From positions 193,476,214 through 193,540,213 of the forward strand of contig NC_084795.1 of NCBI RefSeq assembly GCF_963169125.1: DNA of 64,000 bases. The letters run 5' to 3'. The translations under genes and the position numbers were made by a program. This DNA is from Humulus lupulus (lineage: Eukaryota > Streptophyta > Magnoliopsida > Rosales > Cannabaceae). Position 1 is the stretch's first letter; each line of letters opens with the position of its first letter. Of this stretch, positions 33,166 to 44,750 are shown in pieces. The notes under the pieces were generated by a model, which saw only the letters and a program-made list of their open reading frames with translations, was not told the origin of the DNA and did not search any database.

Positions 33166-35774
33166 CTACTTCCACACATTGTAAAGAGCCCGGTCTATAG
33201 ACTTGCGCTCGGTTATGACCCTCTCTGCTTCCAAGGAAGCTCTCGCCGCCTCCCAGGAAGCCTTCTCCGCCTCCAAGGAAGCGACCTTCTCCTGAGCCGA
33301 CTGTAGTTCAGCCCTAAGGGCCTCAACTTCAGTCCCCATTCGAATAACCATCTCATGCGACCCGGACGCAGCGGCCTTGGCCCCCTTGAGCTCGCACTCC
33401 AAGCATTTAGCCTTGCCCTTCAGCTCCTTGATCTTAGTCTTCAGCTTATCATTCCTCGAATCCGACTTGGCATACTTAGTCCGGGCCTTTGACAATTGGA
33501 CCTTGGTTGCGCTAAGCTCATTTTCGAGCTCCTGGACCTGGACTATGAGGCCGTCCCTCTCAGTGGTAGATGCGAAAAGGACGCCAGACGAGTCAGCATG
33601 TCGAAGAGACACGATATAGACCTGCACAAGAAAATCAATGGCATCAGCAATAAGTAAGAAAAAGAAAAACACAGGTGCATCTATGCATAATGCTAATCAA
33701 CGCAAGGTGCAAAGCCTCACCCAGGCCACGGCACGCCTTAGCATCTCCCCGAGGTCTGATTGAGTCACGTTCCCCAGGCCCCTCCAGTCGGAGACAGGGA
33801 GACTCGCAGCTATTGGAACGAAACGCTGCCCATAAACTGAGGCCATCCTGGTCACCCAAGCCTCTGCCTCCACGCTAGGAACATCTGGTTGGACAGGAAC
33901 AGACGACCCACTCGCCGAGGCAGGAGGAGGCGCAGCAAAAGAGAAAAATTGAGACTCTGGTGCATCAGCAGGGAGCTCCGCGAGCCCGACGTAATCAGCA
34001 TCCGGTACGCCGAGATCATGAGGGATCGGAGGGAAGGCATCACCGCCATCGCGGCCAGGAGGGGCGTAACATCCTGCCGCGGCCTGCGGGTCCAGAGGGT
34101 GAAAGGCCGTGTCCCGGTCATGGGAGTCATAAGGAGGGTGAAAGGCCGAGTCTCCAGTCGGAGACAGGGAGACTCGCAGCTATTGGAACGAAACGCTGCC
34201 CATAAACTGAGGCCATCCTGGTCACCCAAGCCTCTGCCTCCACGCTAGGAACATCTGGTTGGACAGGAACAGACGACCCACTCGCCGAGGCAGGAGGAGG
34301 CGCAGCAAAAGAGAAAAATTGAGACTTTGGTGCATCAGCAGGGAGCTCCGCGAGCCCGACGTAATCAGCATCCGGTACGCCGAGATCATGAGGGATCGGA
34401 GGGAAGGCATCACCGCCATCGCGGCCAGGAGGGGCGTAACATCCTGCCGCGGCCTGCGGGTCCAGAGGGTGAAAGGCCGTGTCCCGGTCATGGGAGTCAT
34501 AAGGAGGGTGAAAGGCCGAGTCTCCAGTCAGAGACAGGGAGACTCGCAGCTATTGGAACGAAACGCTGCCCATAAACTGAGGCCATCCTGGTCACCCAAG
34601 CCTCTGCCTCCACGCTAGGAACATCTGGTTGGACAGGAACAGACGACCCACTCGCCGAGGCAGGAGGAGGCGCAGCAAAAGAGAAAAATTGAGACTCTGG
34701 TGCATCAGCAGGGAGCTCCGCGAGCCCGACGTAATCAGCATCCGGTACGCCGAGATCATGAGGGATCGGAGGGAAGGCATCACCGTCATCGCGGCCAGGA
34801 GGGGCGTAACATCCTGCCGCGGCCTGCGGGTCCAGAGGGTGAAAGGCCGTGTCCCGGTCATGGGAGTCATAAGGAGGGTGAAAGGTCGAGTCTCCAGTCG
34901 GAGACAGGGAGACTCGCAGCTATTGGAACGAAACGCTGCCCATAAACTGAGGCCATCCTGGTCACCCAAGCCTCTGCCTCCACGCTAGGAACATCTGGTT
35001 GGACAGGAACAGACGACCCACTGGCCGAGGCAGGAGGAGGCGCAGCAAAAGAGAAAAATTGAGACTCTGGTGCATCAGCAGGGAGCTCCGCGAGCCCGAC
35101 GTAATCAGCATCCGGTACGCCGAGATCATGAGGGATCGGAGGGAAGGCATCACCGCCATCGCGGCCAGGAGGGGCGTAACATCCTGCCGCGGCCTGCGGG
35201 TCCAGAGGGTGAAAGGCCGTGTCTCGGTCATGGGAGTCATAAGGAGGACATCCCCCTGGGGACAGGGGGGCATCCTCCATCTCCACCTCAGCCTCACCAT
35301 CATGTAATGATGGCCCAGCCGGCACAGCCATAGCCTTCTTAGCCCCAGTAATTGACCACAGGAACATGGGGTTAGAGACCGGGGACAATTGGTGGCGGTT
35401 AAGATTCGCCATGGTAAATAGGACTGCTGCCTTCTTCAGGGCGGGGTCTACATCAATGAGTCTGTTTATAGCCTCCGCCTCCGACCCGATGACCGAGGGA
35501 TCAGCAAATTTCCCTGCAAGAACCGCGCCAATGTCAGTACAAGCAAGAGTGCAAAACAATGAATTTTAATAAGAAAAAGAAAAAGACTCGGATACTTACT
35601 AGGTCCAGCGCGAAAGCTTTCACGAACTGAAAGAGGCCCCTGTACCCAGAAAAACTCTTGTTTCCAGGGGCCCAGGTTGGACACCGAGCCATCTATTAAG
35701 GGAAGCTCACTGTTGGCCTTCTGCAAGTAGTAGAATCCCTTGGAGTTGTGCACTCCAATGAGGTTATACAAGGT
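33166..35774 (-). pseudogene. Tat-B antisense spliced gene, truncated and interrupted by repeats
   Basis: Three inferred exons on the minus strand: 35774-35600 (cut by S2), 35513-33721 and 33621-33166. Introns are 35514-35599 (donor A|GTAAGT, acceptor TTGCAG) and 33622-33720 (donor TGG|GTGAGG, acceptor TGTGCAG). The first exon carries a globular domain rich in aromatics (KGFYYLQKAN, WKQEFFWVQG), similar in layout to exon 3 of the Tat-A antisense gene. The last exon is a coiled coil (VQELENELSATKVQL). Intron phases are 1 and 0, as in Tat-A. A 370-bp array (33784-35247) lies in the middle exon; 370 is not a multiple of three, so each unit shifts the frame and stops follow. Function unknown. Confidence 0.75.
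33784..35247. repeat. 370-bp tandem array inside the middle exon
   Basis: Units start at 33784, 34154, 34524 and 34894, exactly 370 bp apart; the last stops near 35247. Copies differ at only a few bases (for example 34530, 34326, 34786, 34886 and 35023), so the expansion is recent. The joins carry an AGGGTGAAAGGCCG motif that also occurs about 37 bp away inside the unit. Confidence 0.96.
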
Positions 35775-38010
35775 GTAACGACCCAAAATCGCTATTCAGG
35801 CTTAAGGGCCTTGATTAGTGTGCCAGGAGGGCATGTTGGGATTTATGTGTGATTTTATGAGTTAAATGCATGGTTATGATTTAAAGCATGTTATTTGACT
35901 AATTGTTTATCTGAGATGCATGACTATGTGTATTAGTATGCATGTAGGCCCTGATTGTGTTTGAAGGGCATAATTGTAATTTTAGCCGCTGAGGGCATAT
36001 TTGTGATAATTGTATTCCGTGATTTGTACCACGTGAGTGTGGTGGTATTATTGTGATGCACGTGCCGAGACAGTCCTAGAGAGCAAATTAACTTAAGAGT
36101 CACAACGGGATTTCTATACCCGGCTCGGGAGGAGCCTAGGGGTACTTCGGGAATTTTATGGCTAAGATTGAGATTTAGCGGGTAATGGTTATTGGTGATT
36201 GAGTAACCTGGGTAACCATTAGTTACTACTGAGAGTAACAAGTTCTAGATAGAAAATGGTAGAAATGAAATAGAAGTAAAAGGACTTAAGTGCCCTTGAG
36301 GTTAGTTGGGAAAGGATAGGCAAGGAGGGGTAAAATGGTCATTTGGCTGGGAATTGGATATATGGCAGCTGGGTATTAAGGGGTACACGGTTTGGGGCTT
36401 GGTCATTTGATGCTTTGATAATTTGAAGAGAAGAAGAAGGAGAGGGAAAAAGCTAGGGCATGAAGAAGAAGAAGGGAGCTGAAACTTGAAGACTAAGGGG
36501 ATGAACCAAGGAAGCTTAAGGTTGGATTCTTGATTGAGGTAAGAGTTTTAAACATCCTTGGGTTTTCTTTTCTGTTGTGGTTTAAGATTTTGAAGCCATG
36601 GTTTAGGGTTGTCAAGCTTGGGTTGTGTTTTTGGCCTTTGGGTTTGAGTTTTCTGAAATTTGGAATCAAATGGGTGATTTTGAGTGTGATTGTGTTATTG
36701 AGTTGGGTTATGATGTTTATGGGTTGATGTATGGTCTATTTGGAGTTTTGAGTTGGTTTTGGAGCTTGGGTGTGAGTTTGGGACGATTTGGGAGGTTTTA
36801 GCTCGGAGAAAATGCAGGGGAAAAACCCAGAATTCTGGGTCTGCGAAGGCGTGCCGCGACACAGGTTTTTCGTGCCGCGGCAAGGGAGTCCCTGACTGAT
36901 GTGTGCCGCGGCACAAGAAATTTGTGCCGCGGCACAAGGCAAATTTCAGGTTCACATTTTTGGCAATTTTAGGCCTTTGCTCCGGGGGTTCGGGGGATGT
37001 CTCCGGGGTGTTGTTTTAAGGTTTTAGAGGTCCCGAGAGTGCGGGATTGGTCCCGGGATGTGGTTTTGGGTTGATTAGTATTGAGGGATGTTTCTTGTGT
37101 GTTGTGACTAGGTTGTTGGTGAGGCTCGTGCTAGAGGACCGTGCTCGCGGCTTTAGTGCATCAGGAGGCTCGGAATACAGGTAAGAAAACTATAACACCC
37201 GAGGTTAGGGCGTGGCCCCAGATTGTATTATGTGCAAATGTTTAACCTTAAATGAATCATGATGTGTGTGAATGATTATTTCAAATGTACTATATGTGTG
37301 ATTATGATGAAATGAACGGCAAGGGCCGAGTACGGCGTAAGCCGGGGCGGCCGTGGGCCGAAAGTAACACCTAGCACATGGGATGCTATAATCAGGGCGG
37401 GGCCCGGTGGATACATGTGTTATGCTATATTCAGGGTGGGACCCAAGGGATACATGAGTTATCCTCGCGGTGAGAACCGATACCCCAGGCTTCGGTAAGG
37501 CTCTGGGGCAGCTTGGCCGTGTTTTCTTAGTCTAATGATTGACTTGTTTATTGTGGATTATCTGTTATGATAAACTGTATACATTGCATATGTTATGTTC
37601 TGCATGAGTTTTCTTGCTGGGCTTCGGCTCACGGGTGCTCTGTGTTGCAGGTAAGGGCAATGACTGAGTCAACCAACCATGAGTACGGAGAGCGTGAAGC
37701 GACGCGTACATGTTTGGCCTGCCCGACTGCTTTGGTTGGGGGTTTATTCGAAAATGGCTGTAATAATCTATGATTTTATGATTTCTTAAATGTGACCTTA
37801 TTTCAAGATATGATCAGTTTTCAAACCTTATTTTGGGATCCCAAATGTTTAATGATAGAATTTTTAATGAAACGACGCATTTTCAAAGATTACAGCCTTA
37901 ACTTTTAATTAGTCACACTTTTGCTCAAAACCTCGGTTAGCGAGTTCATTGCACACTATTTCGCCTTCAAAACTCACTTAGTAACGGCTCTAAGGAAGTA
38001 GGGCGTTACA
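35774..38010 (+). mobile_element. S2: chromovirus LTR, 2237 bp, no target duplication
   Basis: It starts TGTAACGACCC and ends GGGCGTTACA, related to S1. The flanks are CAAGG on the left and TGAAC on the right, so they do not match. No internal sequence adjoins either end. It carries the donor-like sites at 36539 and 37181, the acceptor/donor site at 37651, and palindromes GTGCCGCGGCAC at 36903 and 36924. Confidence 0.88.
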
Positions 38011-39603
38011 TGAACAGTTAGTGTTCTGTTCACGAAGTCTCATTAATCTAGTTATTTCTTGCTTAGTGATAGCAACTTTTCCTCACCCCTGAGTATGCTC
38101 TCAAGGTTGCGAGGTTGAAACTATTTTTCAAAAAATTCCAACTGTATTGATTTATGAATATCGTTCGTTAATCTAGAATTCCAACTTTATCCTTATATCG
38201 ATTTATTTTAGTTGGTTAATCCAGATTCGTTATGTAGTCAAGCTCATGCTAGCAGGCTCGTCCTGTTTGTTCCATGTGTTAGCATCATGTACAAGTTATT
38301 CAAATATAACTTATTCAAGTCATCTTGGAAGTTATCTTGATAATGTGTATCGCTAAGCTCGAAAACTCATCAGCAAATATCACATGCTTTTCCTCAGAAT
38401 GTCTTCGATATATTCTATTCTCCCCATGTGAGGATGCATTGGTGAACAAGTTTCATTCAAGGATCAAACAAACAGGCGAAACTTTGAGATGTCTCCAACA
38501 ATTTTTTGACCTCGAACTGGTTCAAGCATAATCTTTGTGTGCGTAAATCTTCGTTCTAACCATCCAAAGGTGACCTCGAAATGGTTCGAGCATAATCTTT
38601 CGAGATGTGCTCCCTTATTCCTGTTCGCCCCTTGTAAGAATCGAAGGGCGACCAGGTTTCATTAAAGGGTTATGTCAAGCTGTCCCTTGTATGTACGAGT
38701 AGGGATTTGTAGTGACCTTGAAATGGTCTAGAGCCTTATACTTCGAGCTCAGTTCCTTTATGGTCACGCAGCATGAGCTTTTAATGAATGGATAGGACCT
38801 CGAAATCCAAGTCATCTTGAATAAACCACGGAATTTCTAGTCTGATCACTGTCTCAAAAATAAGTACAGTTGATCATAAAAATTTATGTTGTAGTTTCAG
38901 CTTGAGTGATTATTGTCTCAGAGATGAACTTTGTCCCCAACTTGGTTGCAAACAATGGCTTAGCTTGGAGACGAAATCTATTTATGGCTCGAATGGCTTT
39001 TGTGGAGTGATAACCTGCTCGGGTGTGAGTACTGGATACCGTTTACATAGCTTGCACAGAGGGGTGATTAGCTCGGACCACTTATATTAGTTGGCTCGAG
39101 GGGTACATATAAGTCAGCTTCGAAGATAAATTCTTTCTATAGCTCGAATGTCTCTGACCTCGAAATTTTCACTAATGATTTTGAAGCTCTGATTATTCCT
39201 AACAGTTTTAAAGGCGTATAAGCGAGCTAATAGACCCTCTTTTCCATGAGAGCACGAATTTTACGTCGGGTGTAATGAAGCTTACGAGTTAATGTCCTTG
39301 ATAGCTCGTATTCGTCATCTTGGAATTGCCTGTGATATAGGGTGAGCAGAATTCTTGTACATAGGCATGAGAACATGATTCTCTCAGGCATGAGAACAAG
39401 ATTCTTTTAAGCGTGAGAACAGAGCTCTCTTAATAGCTTGGAAGAATTTCAAACATATCTTTACATTCCTGTTCGCCTAGTATAGGCTACAATAAGCGAA
39501 CATGTTCTCTTTTCGTTGTGGAAACATAGAAATGAATAGGTTCTTTACATGCTTCTGACATGTTATTCCAATCCTTCTGTGGTTGTTCTTGCCCCTAATA
39601 AAG
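38011..39603. other. Unclassified repeat-derived sequence
   Basis: No coding homology is recognised. Degenerate copies of GACCTCGAAATGGTTCGAGC occur near 38509, 38572 and 38714, with GACCTCGAAAT again near 38791 and 39156. Three 23-bp direct repeats (GCATGAGAAC type) begin at 39365, 39388 and 39411. The TCGA-rich character resembles retrotransposon tails rather than a host gene. Confidence 0.4.
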
Positions 39604-40063
39604 TGTAATGGTCCAAATTTTTTAATAAGGTTTCGGACCTTGATTAGGAGGTCGGGAGGGCCATAATTGATTTATTATGTTATTAAATGATTATGTGAAT
39701 TATATTATTATATAATGATAAATGCATGCATATGGGTCCACATTTCATTATAAGGGAATTTTGGTAATTTGGCCTGTTGAAGGCGTAATTGTGTATTTTC
39801 ATGCATGTTGGTGAATTATGAATAAGACCACATTATAATGTGGATTTTTTCGAGCCATTCGACATGAGACTATCTTTGAATTCAAGTTATCGATCTGGTC
39901 ATAACGAGGTTAATTTGGGGGCTCGGGGTGATTTAATGATTAGTTCATTACCGGGAACTAAAGGGTAATGGGATGTGAATTATTAGAATTTGAGAATATT
40001 GGGAGTAACGGGAATTGGAGGGTGTTAAGTATGATTAACAAGATAGACGGGAAATGACGATTT

Positions 40064-41980
40064 TGTTGGTTTTTATAGATCAAATCAGAGATTATACACA
40101 CCGTAACAACAATCAAAATTGTTAATTTAATCCCACAAGATTTCTAGATCTACTTCTTCACATGAATATATATATATATTGAATCAAAGACATGAATGGA
40201 AAATTACCTCAGGTCCTTCCTTGCCGCTATCTTTTTGTATGGCAAAAATCCTTGAGATCTCACACCAAGATCTTCCAAAATGTTCTCAGCACACAAAGAA
40301 CGAGTGTGGGCTCGCTATACAAAATAATAGGCAAAATCTATTGATTAGATGTTCTCAATACACGAGATCTGATAAAGTTTGGACCTAAGTTTGTGATGAA
40401 CAGTGACCTACGCTTGTATCACTGTTCTCTTTCTCTCAGAGAGATTTCATGATATTTTTCTATCCTTGAAAAGTTACGTTTTGAAAAACTGATATCCTAT
40501 ATTTAATATATCCAATATATTAAAAATAAAATATTAGTTATTTTAAACAATTTGAAAAATAACTAATCAGTTTTCAGATTATGTTTAAATAATAATATTT
40601 TATTCATATTACAATATCTCATTATTTTTTCAATATTTAAATAACTAAAATTGTGGAACCAAGAAACTACTCAGAGTCTCTTATGCGTGTAGCACAGTGA
40701 CTGTGCACTATGCTACACGTGTACTACATGCCAGGGATGACATGTGATTTTTCCTAATTTTTTCTTATTATTTAAATACCAAAAATCCCAAAAATAAATT
40801 AATGCAAAATTAAATATATTTTTGTTAAATCAAATAATTAATTAATTCTCAATTAATTAATTACACATAATTATACAATAATTATGTTTGATGCATAGAA
40901 AAATATTTTACTTATCAAATAAGTCCTCTTGCCCATTTTTGTATTTACCTTTGTCATTGTTTGTTTGAGCCATTTCGGGGACCATGGGCCTATAACATTA
41001 AGCTCCAATAAATTGAAACTAAATAATTGAACTCTTTAATTATAATAGTTAATTTATTAATTATGATATTTCTCCACTATAAATTCAGAATTGCACTCTT
41101 TATGTTATAGATATACTTTTACAGAAATCTTATCGTAAGTCGTCCATTGAGATAACCATCTTACAATAGTTCAACCCTCTAATTAATTAGTTCATAAATT
41201 AGAATGGATGAATTACCATTTTACCTTTCTAATTTACTTCTTATTCCTTAAGTACCATTAATTCACTAGTGAATAATTAATCTATAATCCAATTATAGAT
41301 TTGAACTCAAAATCATTCAGTTCCTAAATTAACCCTTAAGGGAACTAATATACGATCCGTTAGGAAAGATTAGATTCCGTATTGTTGATACATGTTCCCA
41401 GCCATCCATGATATTAAATCTCCAAAACAAAAGTCATTAGCCTCATTCTTTGAAGAGACTTTAACGAATGAATCAAAAGATTTAATAAACATGAACAGGA
41501 GTTCATGAACACTCAGGATGTAGGTTGATCTATAAATGATCATCAATTATGATATGAATTACAAGTCTTTATTGTTAAATGGTTTTTGGATAAAGACTTT
41601 TATTCATATCGGTGCATGTCATATATAATCATATTATATAAAGCACCTTTATCGAGATGTCTTACCACATCAATAATTCGAATCTAGATTATTTGTATCA
41701 TCATGATACTCAGCAAACCGTACTTACAACCCCAATTAAAGAATTCCTTAACTTTAATTTGTTGTTGTTGACTATTTTTATTCATTCATGTGATCTTAAT
41801 TCTCTCGTACTAATACAAGATCACATCCTCAATAATGAATATGGAATTTTTCTAATATTTACAAAATTATTCAAACAATAATTTAATAATACAAATATAA
41901 CAATAATAATAAACATTGTATTTATTTATTCATAGAAATAACAAATGTCTTTTACATGCTTTTAGGACACACTCTTAACA
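40064..41980. mobile_element. Solo LTR, probably Ty1/copia, 1917 bp
   Basis: It starts TGTTGGTTTT and ends CTCTTAACA, with GATTT duplications at 40059-40063 and 41981-41985. It is AT-rich with no internal coding region. The TGTTGG...AACA ends suit copia LTRs; the superfamily is inferred from the ends only, and its strand is unresolved. Confidence 0.75.
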
Positions 41981-42049
41981 GATTTTACCCTTAGTGGCTG
42001 TTTAGGGTTTTATTTAGGCTTGGAGGCATTTTAGTCTTTTCACCTAAGG

Positions 42050-42057
42050 ATATATAT
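42050..42057 (+). promoter_or_regulatory. TATA-like site of the Ch5 LTR
   Basis: ATATATAT about 190 bp before the first donor-like site. Similar spacing is seen in S2 (GATATATG near 36358, donor 36539) and Ch1 (TATACG near 17445, donor 17275). Confidence 0.4.
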
Positions 42058-43274
42058 GAACTAAGAAGGCTGTAGAACTGAACCAAATCAGAGCCTAGCT
42101 CCTTCTTCATCCGTTCCTCATTTCTCTTCCTTTTCTATTTGAATTTTTGAGCTTTATTTGAGGAACAAAGTTAGGGAAGTGGACCTTGAGGGTATAGGGT
42201 TGTGTTCCACCATTGAAGAGGGTGTGATTATGAGATTGAGGTGAGTTTCTAGCCATTTAAACTTTGGTTCTTGCTTTGTTTACTTATTGAGTTTCAGTTG
42301 AAATTTTTTATTTGAAAGTTGAGCATTCAATGGGGTTTTTGGAAAAGTTTGGTTAGGTTATGATGCCTAGGACATGTGGAGTAGATATTTGGGTTCATTT
42401 GGGGGTTTGGATGGAGTTTGAAAGCATGTTTTTTAGGTTGGAAATGGAAAACTCGAAGGAGGAGGAACCAGGGCTGTTCCAGCATGGTCCTAGCACTATA
42501 GCGCCCAAGGGAGGGCACTACAGCGCTGTCCAAGACTAGACTACCCTGGTTGTAGTGCTGTATCGCTACCCTATTTTTCCTGATGCATATTTTGGGCACT
42601 TTTGAGGGTTTTTGGCTCAGGGTTTCAATTCCTAAGGCTCAGGGTCGAATCTACTCACCGTTTGGGTACGATTCGGGGTTTCGTGAGTGAGGTTTAGGTC
42701 AAGAACCTTTTATTGTTGATTTCATTAATTGGATTCCATATTTGGTTATGACTAGGTGACTGCTAAGGGATTAAAAGATTTATCGATCTCAAGGGTCGTT
42801 CTTAACGTATTTCTCGCTCGTACTAGAGGTAAGAAAACTGCACCCCATATGTGACATGCATTGTTTTTGATGTTGCATGTTGAATGATATTTTACATAAC
42901 TGGAATGCATATCAAATGCTTGGAAATTCGCTATCTGTGAATGGTATCGACTTATTAGTCAGGAATCGGCAATGGTGTCAGTACTGACTGTGAAGCTGTG
43001 ACTTAGTAGTCAAGTTCGTCAGTAGTACTGAGCACTGGTCGTATGGTATTGACTTATGAGTCAAGAACGGTATTAGCGTGTTTAACGCAAGCCTGGAAGA
43101 TTAGATCTAATCGACATAAGAATTTTCATCATAAGCATGAAATGCTTGACCGACCTTAAGTTCAATGAAAACTAAAAGCGATTGTCTAGTGTAAATGCTA
43201 GTTATTTAGAGCCAGAGCCAGAAAGGCTAAGGTGACCTACACGTCACATGGATAGGAGGGTATGAGACCTCAGA

Positions 43275-43537
43275 GATAGACTTATCAGTCATCTGACCTA
43301 GATAGACTTATCAATCATCTGACCGAGATAGACTTATTAGTCATCTGACTGAGATAGACTTATCAGTCATCTGACTCTGATAGACTTATCAGTCATCTAA
43401 TCGAGATAGACTTATCAGTCATCTATTTAGAGAGTGACTCATAAGTCAACTATTCAGAGAGACTTATTAGTCGTTTACTTCAGAGAGATTTATTAGTCAT
43501 CTACCTTAGAGCGAGAGACTTATTAGTCATCTACTCA
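43275..43537. repeat. 26-bp minisatellite of palindromic units in the Ch5 LTR
   Basis: About ten units of 26 bp, each with GACTTATNAGTC, which is itself near-palindromic. Looser copies occur upstream from about 42947. Later units drift in length. Confidence 0.9.
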
Positions 43538-44063
43538 GAGCGCAGGACTCCACAAACATTTATTTGTACCTGCTTGCATGCGTGAGTAGGGTTATTATTG
43601 CTAGGCATGCCTGTTATGACTTAGTAACATGTTATTACTTGTTCATGAGCATATTAAGTTTTCTTGCTGGACTTCGGATCACCAGTGCTATGTGGTGTAG
43701 GTAAAGGCAAAAGAATGTTGGACCATCCTTGAGTTGTTGAGCTTAGGTGACGATGTGTACATATGCGACTGCTCGACCACCACGACCGAGGGTTTAAAGA
43801 GGAACTAGGGTTAAACCCTATTTTGCCGCTTAGGTCGGCTGGTTGTAAATATTTTGCTGTAATTAACCTTTAAAATTATATTTTTGGGATCCCAATGTAT
43901 ACAGTAAACGTTTTAGTGAAACGTTATATCTTAACCAAGTTTTTTTAACCCTAAACCACTAATCATGCTTAGTTACATGATTATGGAAAAATGACTCGAT
44001 TAGCGAGTTTAACACTATTTAAAATGCACACCGTAACGGTCCTTTGAGGCTAGGGCGTTACAA

Positions 44064-44550
44064 ACTTTGTATCAGAGTGAGCCAAGGTTAAGGGTTCCTG
44101 AAGACAAATTGGGCATGTACACTCGTCACTAAAGATAGCTTCACTCAGGGTATGGTAACTATTTCTGTAGTTATGTTCTTAACTGCTTAAATAGAATGTA
44201 AATGCTTTACCTGCACATTGTATTAGGGAGCATGAGATTCTGATAGAGCCTGGCTCTTGACTATTAAATGATTATATGATGACATGCTCCCTGAACATAT
44301 ATGAATGTGATTATATGATTACCTGCTCTGTGATTATATAAATGTGATATTCTCATGCTGGAGTTGGAGGCATGGTGTGAATGTGGGAAGAGTAGGGATT
44401 ATGATTGATGTATGAATGCTATGGGCATGTGTTTAGCACTACAGTGGTTTGTAAATGTAGTGTGGTGAGATTGTTCCCGTGGGGGAAGCTCTTGATATGC
44501 TCATCATGTTTAATGGGTCAAGTTATTGACTGCAGATTCAACCAGCAGGT
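44064..44550 (+). other. Ch5 primer binding site and leader
   Basis: TTTGTATCAGAG at 44068-44079 is one base off the methionine-tRNA site. The leader up to 44550 has no coding signature. Confidence 0.7.
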
Positions 44551-44750
44551 ATGTATCCAAGGTAGATAGTGAGACCTGGTGGTGGTTATACAAAGGCTAG
44601 GAGTTTCAGTGAGGGGTTGAGTTCTTCATCTGCCACTCAAAATTTCCAGCAAATGTTTACAGATTTGCAATTAAGATTGCAAAGGCAAGAGGAAGAAATT
44701 AGGTGTTTGAAGCAACGTCAGAATCTGTCGGGGATCACCTCTTCCTTTGC
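44551..44750 (+). pseudogene. Ch5 gag N-terminus, truncated
   Basis: ATG at 44551 gives MYPR then TAG; the same frame continues with a short glutamine-rich helical stretch (LRLQRQEEEIRCLKQRQ) like the N-terminal part of other chromovirus gags in this window, such as MHPRKS in Ch3. It ends at the Ch4 LTR. Confidence 0.6.

Larger units (their letters stand above)
24510..35773 (+). mobile_element. Tat-B: Tat-lineage retrotransposon, 3' end missing
   Basis: 5' LTR 24510-25998, primer site, gag-pol 26067-31918, internal polypurine-like motif, then an antisense gene. The sequence stops at 35773 where LTR S2 begins; no 3' LTR is seen. It sits in the Ch1 right LTR after AAACC (24505-24509). Confidence 0.9.
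39604..44063 (+). repeat. Ch5 5' LTR with inserted solo LTR
   Basis: It starts TGTAATGGTCC and ends GGGCGTTACA. The region 40064-41985 is a later insertion plus one target copy. A TATATATG lies at about 42051, donor-like sites at 42241 and 42839, palindromes at about 42486-42575, a 26-bp minisatellite at 43275-43537 and an acceptor/donor-like site at 43701. Confidence 0.85.
39604..44750 (+). mobile_element. Ch5: chromovirus 5' LTR, leader and gag start
   Basis: LTR 39604-44063 (2.5 kb once the copia-like insert is removed), followed by a methionine-tRNA-type primer site and a leader. It is cut at 44751 by Ch4. Confidence 0.85.

Noticed and set aside
33784..35247. CRISPR-like array
   Set aside because: The repeat is one continuous 370-bp unit with no spacers, in plant retrotransposon sequence.
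33889..35307. Repeated 119-codon plus-strand frames in the 370-bp array
   Set aside because: They are the opposite strand of the antisense gene exon, copied four times.
38325..41881. Short open frames between 38 and 42 kb
   Set aside because: All are under 75 codons, in AT-rich LTR or orphan sequence, without domain signatures.
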